From positions 31,167,154-31,231,153 of the forward strand of contig CM033396.1 in assembly GCA_019426215.1 (NCBI GenBank): a DNA stretch of 64,000 nt, given 5' to 3'. Both the position numbers and the translations under genes were made by a program. The stretch is from Buddleja alternifolia (lineage: Eukaryota > Streptophyta > Magnoliopsida > Lamiales > Scrophulariaceae). The notes under the pieces are model-generated. The model saw nothing but the letters and a program-made list of their open reading frames with translations, made no database searches and was not told where the DNA came from. Below are positions 24,601-35,449 of the stretch, piece after piece. Every line of letters begins with the position of its first letter. Position 1 is the stretch's first letter.

Positions 24601-25567
24601 TATAGGGAATGATACAGGTTTGCTAACTTCGGTTAAGACATGGATTTCAAGCACATTCTCCATGAAAGACTTAGGAGAAGCCACCTATGTCCTAGAAATT
24701 CGAATCTACAGGGATAGATCGAATAAGACAATAGGTCTCTCCCAAGCCCTCTACTTAGAAAAGGTCCTAAAGCGATTTGGGATGGAAAATTCTAAAAGAG
24801 GTCTTTTGCCCATGAGACATGGAATTCATCTCTCCAAAAAGATGAGTCCTCAAAGTGAGGAAGATCGAAGAGAGATGAGTACCATTCCCTATGTCTCGGT
24901 AGTGGGAAGTCTCATGTACGCTATGTTATGCACGAGACCAGATCTTGCATACGCTGTGAGCGTAGTAAGTAGGTTTCAAGCTAACCCAGGCAAAGAACAT
25001 TGGATAGCCATGAAATCAATCTTAAAGTACTTGAGAAGAACTAAAGATATGATCCTCACATATGGCGATGGAGAATTGAAAGTGGATGGTTATACTGATT
25101 CAGATTTCCAATCTGACATCGATGATCGAAAATCCACTTATGGGTTCATATTCACTTTGAACGGTGGAGCAGTGTCTTGAAAAAGTTCCAAGCAAAGAAC
25201 AACTACCGATTCGACCACCGAAGCTGAATATGTGGCAGCCTCAGAGGCAGCCAAGGAGGCTGTTTGGATAAACAAGTTCATTACTGAACTTTAAGTTGTT
25301 CCTAGCATGGAGCTTCCGTTGCCACTATGGTGTGACAACAACGGAGCCATCGCGCAAGCAAAGGAACCAAGGTCTCACAAAAAATTCAAACACATAGAGA
25401 GGAGATATCACATAATTCGAGAAATCGTTGGAAGAGGCAACATCGTCGTGCAGAAAATAGCCTCAGCGGATAACGTAGCTGACCCACTCACTACGCCATT
25501 AGCGCAGGCAGTGCTAGAGCAACATCTTGAGAAGATGGGTATAAGATACCGAAGCGATTGGCATTAA
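21675..25567 (+). pseudogene. Copia gag-pol polyprotein, broken
   Basis: Start chosen at ATG 21675 (MVNPLKVLLEKN), the usual copia gag start. Gag core is followed by a CCHC knuckle (CLHCHEIGHWKRDC near 22396), protease (ILDSGASAHI near 22525), the GAG-pre-integrase domain (LWHLRRGHVG) and integrase with HTDVCGPF, RSDRGGEY and the downstream catalytic Glu (AERKNR). A one-base loss near 23435 shifts the frame. Stops follow at 23701 (TGA), 24380 (TAG, expected Gln), 25178 (TGA, expected Trp) and 25292 (TAA). Reverse transcriptase has YVDDILLIGN (24581) and RNase H ends with ADNVADPLTTPL. All domains are present in the right copia order (integrase before RT), but the frame is broken at five places. 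Confidence 0.9.
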
Positions 25568-25582
25568 GTGCAAGTGGGAGAT

Positions 25583-26627
25583 TGTTAGGTATATGCCCTA
25601 GATGCCAATGATGACAAATAGTTAGATTAGGGTATCTTATTATGTTGTACAAACTATTAAAATGATATTAATTAAGGCATCTATATTTTGTTCATTTAAA
25701 TCTTTATGGCATCTAAAAAAGTATTGAACATATAGTCCATGTGAATAAAGGTTTGACTTTTTGCCCTTTATGGAATAAAGACGTGGCATGGGAAGAGTCT
25801 TACACCTTATCACTTAAAAAGGTTCGTAAGTCAAAGAATCTTAATTGGGCATTTAAATTCGACTTGTATGACACATGCTCTGACGATGAGTGTCAATCGA
25901 ACACTATAGGGATAGTGGGAGAAAGTATCATAGATATGTCAATGGAATTGACATATTCGAACACGGCTCGTAGTAATCCGATCACATGGGTATTTACTCA
26001 GTGATTGTCAATGATTGGATTACTGATCGTAATGCGTGAGCCTTAGACCTGAGTGTTCATGAGCAATGTGCTTGTATTATTAGATCTGTTACCAGAGTAG
26101 TTAGGCCCATGTCACCCGTCGGTGCGGTCGACCTCGAAGTGCGATATCAATGAGACAAGTAGCAGTTGATCAGTGATCGCCAAGATGGGATTCACTGTCT
26201 CGATAGTAGACGAGTAAGTATCTTGTGCGATTATAAGCTAATGAAATTATAAAGTCTTTGGCCAAAGCATAACAACTAACTCATGTGGGACACTGAGGGT
26301 AGTTTAGTAATTTCATTATGCTATAATCTAATGCACAGTATCAAGTTTAGTGAGTTTGACTTAGTTGACGTTTCACTTGATCGGGATACGTCAGTGAAGG
26401 GCTTATACTCATACGGCATTTATGATCAAGAGGTTCGTAAAATGATTCATTCATTTCGTACTCAATTGGGTTACGATGTGAGTCCACGGGACTGGCTAGG
26501 TGACACTCACATCCTTAGGTAATTCCTCCCTTTGCCAATTGAGACGAACCTAAAGACTCGCGCTATAAGAAACCAACGGGATGTATCTTTTTGTGTAAAT
26601 CTTTTAGAAAAAATTAAATGGATTGAT
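25583..26627 (+). repeat. 3' LTR of copia element, truncated
   Basis: About 1045 bases that match 18197-19230 with few changes, including a small insertion near 25935. Similarity ends at GGATTGAT (26627). Confidence 0.9.
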
Positions 26628-28640
26628 CAGTTCAGCTTTTATCTTACTTGACTTATTTTTGAGTAGACTACGATTTGAAGTGTATAAGAAGGGTTGCATT
26701 TATTTAACACATATGCAGATAGCTATAATATCCGACTTCTATATCACGTAACCAATGCACTCTTATTCTTATGGTTTCATTTCTCAGCATCAATCCCACA
26801 CCTTGTAGGATATTAGCCTGTTTCTTCCACTGATCCTTCAATTCTGGCAGGCTGAGCTTCATAGTTTAGAGACCGATACAGCATCTTTGTCTACTGGTGA
26901 CATTTCCGCTAATGATAGCATTTCCTATTTGGGAAAATTAGGAGATTTACCAATCTGACATAATTGCAGTTTCTGGTCATTCCAAATGTTTGCTATCTTA
27001 TGTAATTCTTGTATTCCAGCGATAGGATTGTATAGTAATGTGTCTATTTAGGAAAAAAATCAGATATAATGATGATATAGATCACATTCCTGGTGATCAT
27101 GATTCGTATTTTGATGTAAAGGTCATGCTAATAATCAGCAGGAGGATAATCTAACTTAAGAATGTATATTGTTGATTAATTGGAAAGCACAAAATTATGA
27201 TAGATGCGAAATTCCAACCCCACCCCCACCCCAACCCCAGTATATTTAAGGAATCAACTTTTCATAAATTTTTTATTAAGTGAGCTATATAGTTTACTAG
27301 TTTATTTTACAATTTCTAATGTGTTCTTTTGTTTGTGTATTTAGGGAACATTGATACTACTGCAATATTGTACACCAAGTACACTTTCTAGAGTGCAGCC
27401 TCTTATTAGCTCAAGGTAATTACATTCTTTTATTTATTTCTCCATGCATCCGATTTGTTTACTGGAATTAAATTTTATGCTTCTTAAAAATGTGTTATGT
27501 TAAAATCTTTAAGTTGATCTACATGTTTTGTATTCACATCTTTCTTATTGTGTGTTAGCTTGGTATATGATGTCATCTTGTACATAACTCCACATAGTAC
27601 TTCTGTTCTCGATGATTATTTTAATTATTTTGAGTTGTTATATGTCCTCTAAATTAAGTATTTTCTTGACTGATAGTCATTTATCACCATTTAAGGACAA
27701 TAACATAAAAAAAACTCAATATAAAATGAATTTATGCGTCAAGGAAGTTTGAATCTCTCTTTGATTAGTTGAATTTATTGTTTATGTGGTGTGCAACCTT
27801 GAATGTTTGAATGATAGGACTTGTGAAAATGATGTGTAGATTAGTATTAATTTTTGAAAATTGATGTACTTTTCTTCCACTACTCTTTGCAAGGGTGCAT
27901 TTACAGGACAAAAATATAATCTACTGTTGTGTCAACGACTTCTTAAAAAAACTCCTTTCCTAATATGTTCTCCTGAGCTGACGCTGAAATGTTAAGAATA
28001 CAAGCTCTAAATCAGACATATTATATATGATATCTATGGGATAATTTTATGAAGGAGTTCATTTGGGATGAATGTTGTTGTTCTTCCGTATATGTAATTG
28101 CTTTATTACTAGTATTATGAGGATGTAGGTATAGTTTTTTACTTCCACACTAACAGTAAATTTAATTACTAAATTGTAAGTTACTATTTTTATGCATTCA
28201 TAAAATTTACTATCACTTAATTTTTCTGAAGAGGCAACTCTGTTGACTCTTGCTCAAGTAATTTACTGGTCTCAGATTGCTAAATTTTAGTCTTGTCTTT
28301 GTCATTAGAAATCAGGAAGCTGAATGACCCTCATTGTTTGTCCATATCATTAGTAATTGATAAGTTATTTATCATGTCATCTTTAATATTTGAATTCAAA
28401 TTTATATATTTATATTGTTTTGTTGGTTTGATTTTTTGTTAACAGGTCAAGTGTAAGTTGATGAAGAAAGCAAATAATTCAGAAGTCACGGATGAAATGA
28501 AGGATCAAATTTTCTTAATTATTGGTGATTATTCTAGTTTATGTTTTATTAGTTCATTTCAATGTTCATTTAGTAGAGAATTGGTACAATGCAAGGTTAT
28601 TTTGAGTATGGACTTAATTATTTGGTTACAAATTTAGGTA
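26628..28640. other. Unidentified DNA with exon-like patches
   Basis: AT-rich 2.0-kb stretch between the truncated copia LTR and a minisatellite. Three patches look like plus-strand exons: an open stretch at about 26812-26958 (ILQFWQAELHSLETD); one bounded by TTTAG/GG and AG/GTAATT at 27344-27415; and one after a TTAACAG acceptor at 28447 (VKCKLMKKANNSEV). I do not recognise the product. It may be interior CACTA sequence belonging to the 3' end at 29477, or an unrelated gene fragment. Confidence 0.35.
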
Positions 28641-28912
28641 TTTTGATTGGATGATGAAATTTGTGTAGTGTTTTCTGTTAAAGTGTTGGGTGTTTGGATT
28701 GGATGATGAAGTTTGTGTTTATGTAATGCTTTTGGTTAATGTGTTGGGTGTTTGAATTGGATGATGAAGTTTGTGTTTATATAATGCTTTTGGTTAATGT
28801 GTTGGGTGTTTGGATTGAATGATGAAGTTTGTGTCTATGTAATGTTTTTGGTTAAAGTGTTGGGTGTTTAGATTGGATGATGAAGTTTGTGTTTATCTAT
28901 TGTTGTTTATAA
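28640..28912. repeat. 58-bp minisatellite, five copies
   Basis: Tandem units of about 58 bases with the core TTGGATTGGATGATGAAGTTTG, beginning near 28644, 28702, 28760, 28818 and 28875. The copies are close to identical. Confidence 0.85.
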
Positions 28913-29029
28913 ATATTTTTACATTTGTGCACTGTTTTATTTCTGATTCCAGATTTGTAGGTGAACAATAAATTGAATAGGAAAAAAATTAGGAATCAAA
29001 ATAATACTAAAAAAAATTAAAATACAAAA

Positions 29030-29477
29030 TACTATCGACTACGGGAATCTAAGCCGCAGGCTAAGCCTTGGAAAACATAGGTCCTAAATAACAATACCTA
29101 CGCTTATACTTACGTAGGCATCTCTAATTTAATTTTGCCACCTTTAACTACTCTAGTAAACACGTAGGGAAAGACAAACCAATTATACCTACTAGGGCCA
29201 AAGCGTAGGCATCAGTTTATAATACCTACGATTTTGCTTTCGGAGGTACTATTGACCTTTTTGTCAACATTTTTTCCCACTCTGACAAAACCGTAGGCAT
29301 AAGCGTAGGCTTTAAATTGACTACGCTTAGCAAACTGTAGGCCATTATTACCTACCCCTGCATTTACGACGGGGTGCAAAGTGTAGCTAAACCGTAGGCA
29401 ATAGTGTATTGCCTACGGTTTAATCCTTTTAGCTACGGTTCGGCTTCCGTAGGAAAAACCTATTTTTTTTGTAGTGT
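29030..29477 (+). mobile_element. 3' end of a second CACTA element
   Basis: The plus strand ends TTTTTTTTGTAGTG at 29477. Read on the minus strand this is CACTACAAAAAAAA, a canonical CACTA end. Inside it are repeated subterminal motifs of the ACCGTAGGCAA / CCTACGGTT type in both orientations. Gag of gypsy element 2 begins at the next base. The left end of this CACTA element was not found. It may include the minisatellite and part of the DNA back to 26628. Confidence 0.7.
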
Positions 29478-30128
29478 TTGTTCAACATCAAGCAGAGAGG
29501 AGACGAGATCCTACGCGCATACGTCAAGCAGTTCAATATGGCTACACTGGAGGTACCATCTGCAACGTCCGACCTGAAAGTCAATGCTTTTACGCAAGGC
29601 CTGAGGGAAGGAGATCTCCTCAAATCACTCACCAAGAGGCCAACCCTAGGCTTCAACGAGTTACTCGGCCGGGCTGAAAAATACAACATGGAAGACGCGC
29701 AAATCATGCGGCTGTCCGAGCAAAGAAAAGATAAGCCTGAGGAGGATAATCACAACAAGACTCGTAGGAGTGGTTGGACACCTAGTCCAGCCCCGGCAAC
29801 CCTACCTGGGCCAGGTATGCACGCCAGACAATGGCATATACCTTTACGAGGCAATTGGAGTGAACATCTGATGGCGGTAGAAGAAAAGAATGTAGTACAA
29901 TGGCCAAAAGGAGCAGACCAAGACCCTAAGAACCCACCTAGCAGCGTTTACTGCAGATACCATAGAGAATTCGGGCATCACACTGATGACTGCTCGGAGC
30001 TCGTCGAAGAAATCCAACGTCTAGCTAGGATGGGCTACTTGAAAGAATTTGTGATACAAACTAACAACAGGAACAATTCTGCCCCATTTCACGAGGGTGG
30101 TGGCTGGAGAGGTCGAGGAGGAAGATAG
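29478..30128 (+). pseudogene. gag C-terminal part of gypsy element 2
   Basis: Resumes the capsid segment (FNIKQRGDEILRAYVKQF) and continues to the zinc-knuckle-like CRYHREFGHHTDDC at about 29950-29992. It ends in a Gly/Arg-rich tail at a TAG (30126-30128). The frame is open over 216 codons. The start is not real: the sequence joins directly to the CACTA end at 29477. Confidence 0.85.
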
Positions 30129-33100
30129 CAGGGCCGTAGAGGTGGTAGAGCCGGACCTGCAGGAAGAGGAAGCTTTCCCCAACTGATTAACAAACAGTTC
30201 GCACCTAAGAAGGTCAACAGTATCGATCGAGAGGTCATCTATATGATCTCGGGAGGATTAGCTAAAGAGGAATCTAAAAGACAGCTCAAGCGGCAGGTAA
30301 GGTCTGTAGAGACCGCACCTACATTCTCATAAATATCAGTCAAACCCGACCTAGGTAGGAAATACGATTCAGACCTGAAGATGCGCGGACTATGTTGATG
30401 CCTCACAATGACACATTGGTTATCACAACCATGATTGCAAACTTTGAAGTCCAAAAGATATTTATCGACAGCGGTAGCTCGATAGATATCTTATTCTACC
30501 AAGCGTATCGACAGATGAACCTGGGAGATGCCAGGTTGGAGCCAGTGAAAACTTCTTTATTCCGTTTCACATGTGAGACGACACAACCTGTGGGACAGGT
30601 AGTATTACCTCTCTCCCTGGGTGGAGGATTCAACAAAGTAACAAAGTTAACTAGATTCCTAGTTGTGGATACCCTTTCGGCCTACAATGTAATACTCGGC
30701 CGGCCTGCACTGGTATTGTTAGAAGCAGTGGCATCAATACCACACATGAAGATCAAATTCCCAACACTCGATGGAGTGGGAGAAGTATCTGGAGATCAAC
30801 ACCAATCCAAGAAATGTTACTTAGTCTCATTAAAACAAAGAAAAATGCCAGATGAGGATAAAAAGCGTAAGCCCGAATCAACGGCATTAGAAGGAAGTGA
30901 AATGGCTAAAAAGCCAGTTTCATCACACGTTGAACCTGTAGGAGAAAGAGAAGACTGTCAGGATTGGTTCTCACCTGAACCCCGACCTGAAGGAAGAATT
31001 GATAGCCATGCTAAGGGAGCATGCAGATGTGTTCTCGTGGTCAGCCAATGACCTTATAGGTATAGACCCAACAGTTATACAACATCATCTTAATGTGTTT
31101 CCCGACGCGAAACCAGTCATCCAAAAGAAGAGACACTTTGGCTCGGAAAAAGACACCATAATCAAGACGGAAATAGACAAACTACTCAACGCAAAGCATA
31201 TAGCAGAGATTCAATTCCCAGAATGGGTACCTAACGTTGTTCTAGTACCAAAAGAAGAGACAAAGTGGAGAATGTGCATCGACTTTTGTGATCTAAACAA
31301 CACCTGCCCTAAAGATCATTACCCCCTACCTAGAATCGATCAACTAGTAGACACCACAGCTGGATTCGAATTATTAAACACCAAGGATGCACAGAGTGAG
31401 TATCATCAGATACCTCTAGATGTGGAAGACCAGAGGAAGGTTAGCTTCATAACCTCCTTTGGCACGTATTGCTAAGTAGTGATGCCCTTCGGCCTTAAAA
31501 ATGCCAGAGCTACATACCAGAGATTGGTCAACATGATGTTTCGTGACTAGTTCGGGAGAAACATTGAAGTTTATGTGGACGACATGGTGGTCAAAATCCG
31601 GACCTCCAGCACGCATGTGCAAGACCTGGAGCAAACCTTTGAAACCCTTCGGAAGTATAAGATAAAGCTGAACCCAGCTAAGTGCGCATTTGGGATCAAA
31701 GGAGGAAAGTTCCTAGGATACATGGTCACGAAAAGAGGCATAGAGGCCAACCCCAAGAAGATCAAAGCCATCCAAGATATGCAACCACCTAGAGATGTGA
31801 ATGAGGTCCAACGACTAAATGGAAGGATCATGGACCTAAGTCGATTTATCTCCAAATCGGCGAAGAGAAGCTTACCATTCTTCAAAATATTGAAGAAAGC
31901 AGATAGTTTCAGCTGGAGCGAAGAGTGTCAGCAAGCCTTCGCCGAGCTGAAAAAATATGTGAACCAAATCCCCCTACTGACCAAACCTGTGCAGGATGAG
32001 CCATTGATGTTGTACAAAGCTGTGGCTGATCGAGCTGTCAGCATTGTCCTTGTACAAGAAGAAGAAATGACGAAGAAGCCTGTATATTATGTCAGCAAAG
32101 TACTCTCGGATGCAGAATCAAGATACTCGGAGATCGAAAAGATGGCTTTCGCATTAGTCATCACTGCACGACGGCTGAAACCTTATTTTTTGACATACAA
32201 GATAATTGTAAAGACGAATCAACCACTCAGAACAGTGCTAGGGAAGGCTGAAACATCTGGCCGGCTCATCAAATAGGCTGTAGAGCTAGGAGAGTTCAAG
32301 ATAAAGTACGCATCTCGGGCTACAATCAGAGCACAAGTCCTGGCAGATTTTGTCAATGAAATGACACAGCCTGAACAGGAAGAGAAAGAAAATGACAAAG
32401 TTTGGCTCATGCATGTCGATGGATCAGCTATGCAGAATGGAAGTGGCGCAGGTATGGTTCTCACCACACCTGAGGGAGATCAACTAGAGTATGCCATCAA
32501 GTTCGAATTCAAGGCTAGCAACAACGAAGCCGAATACGAAGCATTCATCATAGAACTCAAAATGGCACTCAAAGGAGGAGCTAAGAATCTGATAGCCTAT
32601 TCGGATTCGCAGCTCGGAACAAAACAAATTGAAGGAGCCTACGAAGCCAAGGAGTAGAGAATGGCAAAATACCTGGAAACCATAGAAACATTGTGAAAGA
32701 GTCAAAAGCTAGAGGTGCATTAAATACCACAATCGAAAAATGCTAAAGCTGACTATCTGTTAAAGCTAGGCAGCCCAGTCATAGATTACAAAACAAGGTA
32801 CATCACCATCCAGTCCGTACCCGAGTCAGGTATGGAGCAAGAAGTGCTACGGGTAGATGAAGATGGGGACTAGAGAACTGAGATCATTCGATATCTCACT
32901 TAAGGTGAGCTTCTCGAGGATAAAAATGCCCGGCTATGTCTGCAAACTAGAGCTAGTAGATTCGTCATGATCGATGGTGTGTTGTACAAAAAATCATTTG
33001 TACAGCCGCACCTGAGATGTGTATCACCGAAAGAGGGAGATTGGGTGTTAAGGGAAATTCGTGAAGGAGACTGCGGCAGCCACATTGGAAGGTGAGCCTT

Positions 33101-33949
33101 AGCTGGAAAAACTTTGAGGGCCTGATATTCCTGGCCATCCCTGAAAGAGGATGCGGCTAACCTAGTGAAAAAGTGCGAGCAATGCCAGTTAAGTGTTAGC
33201 CTCATCCATCAACCTGCAGAGGCAATGCGTTCCATGAGTGTCACATGCCCCTTCACTAGGTGGCGTATGGACATTGTTGGACCTTTTCCCATAGCAAAGG
33301 CTCAAAAGAAATTTCTACTAGTGCTAGTGGACTACTTCAGCAAGTGGGTGGAGGCCGAGGCCCTAGCTAGGATCACGGAAGCAGAGGTCATCAAATTCTT
33401 TTGGAAGAACATCATCTGCCGATTTGGCATACCTAGAGAGATCGTAGCTGACAACGGAAGGCAGTTCAGCTGAAGAGATGGTGCGAAGAGCTAGGGATCC
33501 AACAACGCTTCAGCGCGGTAGCTCATCCTCAAACCAATGGTCTGGTAGAAGTTACCAATAGAATAATTGTACAAGGTCTAAAGACCAGGTATGTCTACAC
33601 CCCTTTTCTGTTCAATTACATATCTTTCATATTAGTTTGTTCAATTGCATAAAAAATGGGTCACTAATATGCTCACGAAAAACACCTACACTCCGGTCGT
33701 ATAGACTGGAAGGCGTGGGTGGGAATTGGGTTGAGGAACTACAATCAGTGTTATGGGCATATCGGACCACCCCAAAATCTACTACAGGAGAGAGTCCTTT
33801 TCACCTTGTGTATAGAACAGAGGCGGTCATACCTGCAGAGGTCGGGGTGCAGACACACCGGGTCAGATACTTCGAACCTAAGCAAAACAAGGAGCGACTA
33901 AAGGAAGAGCTGGATTTAATCGAGGAATCCCGAGATAAGGCATACCTGA
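30129..33949 (+). pseudogene. pol of gypsy element 2 (protease, RT, two RNase H, integrase), broken
   Basis: Domain order: linker; protease with FIDSGSSIDIL (near 30465; Ser in place of the commoner Thr); RT with WRMCIDFCDLN, KDAQSEYHQI and YVDDMVVK (31573); a retroviral-type RNase H (about 31990-32270); a second RNase H beginning HVDGSAMQNGSGAG (32414) with the NEAEYEAFIIEL and YSDSQL motifs. Integrase follows with CEQCQ (33174), MDIVGPF (33268), ADNGRQF (33449) and AHPQTNGLVEV. Lesions: frame change near 30950, stops at 31473, 31548, 32274 and 32655, further stops before integrase, a frameshift at 33470, an intron-like gap at 33589-33704, and the solo LTR at 33950. The dual RNase H is a known trait of the Tat lineage. 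Confidence 0.85.
33589..33704 (+). other. Intron-like GT-AG interruption within integrase
   Basis: 116 bases split the integrase codons for LKTR and LEGVGGNW. The segment begins GTATGT, ends ATAG, has T-rich sequence and a CACTAAT branch-like site about 40 bases before its end. Removing it exactly restores the reading frame (AAG ACC AGA CTG GAA). Element 1 lacks this region, so the two elements cannot be compared here. It could be a spliceosomal intron or an insertion that happens to have these borders. Confidence 0.6.
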
Positions 33950-35190
33950 TGACACATGTGATTCCTAGCAAGTATACTAGGTCGTGCAATGTAATAAAGT
34001 GGACTATTAGCCCGGGGTGTATCGTCTCCACAGGGACAATTGGATTCGATGCTCGTAATTGCTATATTACCTAACTCTAAGCTAAATCAAATTATAAGAT
34101 GATAGATGGTTAAACTATGAAAATAATTAAATACAACTATATGATAAATAAGGTATTATATCAAATGGAAAGAGATGATTGGGCTATGATCCTACTATGT
34201 TCTATCTTATGTTCATAAACTCTAAATTACCCGGATTTTTAGAACACTCTTGTTATGACGAAACCCCCTAATGTATTCATTACTCAATCTCTTGAAATAA
34301 CGATCCTATACTAGTTAACAACTTCCCATATCTCTATAGCGAAGATTGAAAACTAACATGCATTAAGGTTCAAAGAGATTCCCTGCTTACGAAGATCCTA
34401 CATTCACTCGGGTCCTCTTATCACAAAAAGCCACACAACCAATTGATTCTATCTCTAGTCAATTGTTATGTTATGATATTTGATTTTATGATCTACCTTT
34501 ATCTATCTCCTCTCGGTCTCAAGATAAAGCATTAAATCAAACACATGGTGATCAAGCATGTGCAAGCATTAAGCATAAAAATCAAACATGCAACAAGAAT
34601 GTAATAAATCCGGAAACCAGGAATTCATTAAACACAAAATATCACAAAGTATTCACATAACCCAACCACAAGATACTTAGCTCATACTTGCAACAAAAGA
34701 TAATCCAATATTTCTAAAAGACATAGTTGATATACTAATCTAAGAGAAAGAGTTGAATTACTCCCTATTACAAAGTGTGATTCCAAGATTTTATGATGAA
34801 AATCACTCTTCAAAGCTTCCTTGGGACTTGTCATCGCTTCCTTGGGACTTGGAGAGCAAGCAACATCCTTTTGGTAGGTGAAAAGTGACCCAAAAAGGGC
34901 AAAAACGGCAGACTAAAACTAGGGCACGGGAAAACGGACAGCGGTCTGAAACGTGGCAGACCGCGGTCCACTGACGTTCAGGACCGCGGTCCATAAAGAC
35001 AGAATCCAGCTTTTCACTTGCTTTGCACCTTTTCTTCGGCCTTCTCACTCGATTATCGATCTATTCAACTTGAATCCCTGCACACATGAAATGACAACAA
35101 ATCAAAGCAACATGCGGGATTATCATTACTAAACTGCGACGAAAATACCTATATAAAGGGGGTAAATAATTGTAAAATGTGAACTTATCA
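33950..35190. mobile_element. Solo LTR inserted in gypsy integrase
   Basis: 1241 bases, beginning TGACACATGTGATTCC and ending GAACTTATCA, flanked on both sides by a 5-base target duplication, CCTGA (33945-33949 and 35191-35195). Removing the insert and one CCTGA rejoins the integrase as AYLRIEQYKQR. It contains a CCGGGGTGTATCGTCTCCAC segment near 34010, common in plant LTR-type repeats, and ACCGCGGTCC repeats near 34967-34992. It has no coding frame. TG...CA ends plus a 5-base duplication identify a solo LTR. Confidence 0.85.
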
Positions 35191-35449
35191 CCTGAGGATA
35201 GAGCAGTACAAACAGAGGATCATGCCGGACCAGGTAGAAAAGGTGAAGGCCAGATCTCTACAGGTGGGTGATCTGGTACTCAAAAGAGTTGATGCGGTGC
35301 GCACAGTGAAGAAGTTGGACCCTAACTAAAAGGGTCCTTACAAAGTGATCAAGGTATTAACCGGAGGAGCATACGAGCTGGAGGATGGCGAAGGCAAATC
35401 GCTACCTCACCCTTGGAATATGCGAAATTTGAAAAAGTTTTACATTTGA
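35191..35449 (+). pseudogene. Integrase C-terminus of gypsy element 2
   Basis: Continues the integrase after the solo LTR (LRIEQYKQRIMPDQV ... GDLVLKRVDAV ... KGPYKVIKVLTGGAYELE) and ends NMRNLKKFYI, TGA at 35447. One in-frame TAA (near 35328) is seen in place of an expected residue in DPN*KGPY. This is the usual C-terminal, SH3-like end of gypsy integrases. Confidence 0.85.

Larger units (their letters stand above)
18197..26627 (+). mobile_element. Ty1/copia retrotransposon (Angela/Tork-like), 3' LTR truncated
   Basis: 5' LTR (18197-19821), initiator-Met type primer site (GTGGTATCAAAGCC from 19822), a long non-coding leader, gag-pol, a purine-rich tract (AAGTGGGAGATT at 25573) and a 3' LTR starting at 25583. 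The LTR start TGTTAGGTATATGCCCTAGATG resembles the Angela/BARE-type family of plant copia elements. The 3' LTR matches the 5' LTR closely but stops at about 26627, leaving out some 600 bases. The element is therefore damaged at its right edge, and no target duplication can be read. Confidence 0.9.

Noticed and set aside
33950..35190. Small frames inside the solo LTR
   Set aside because: No motif, and they are explained by the LTR. The peptide near 33970-34073 is only the integrase frame running into the insert.
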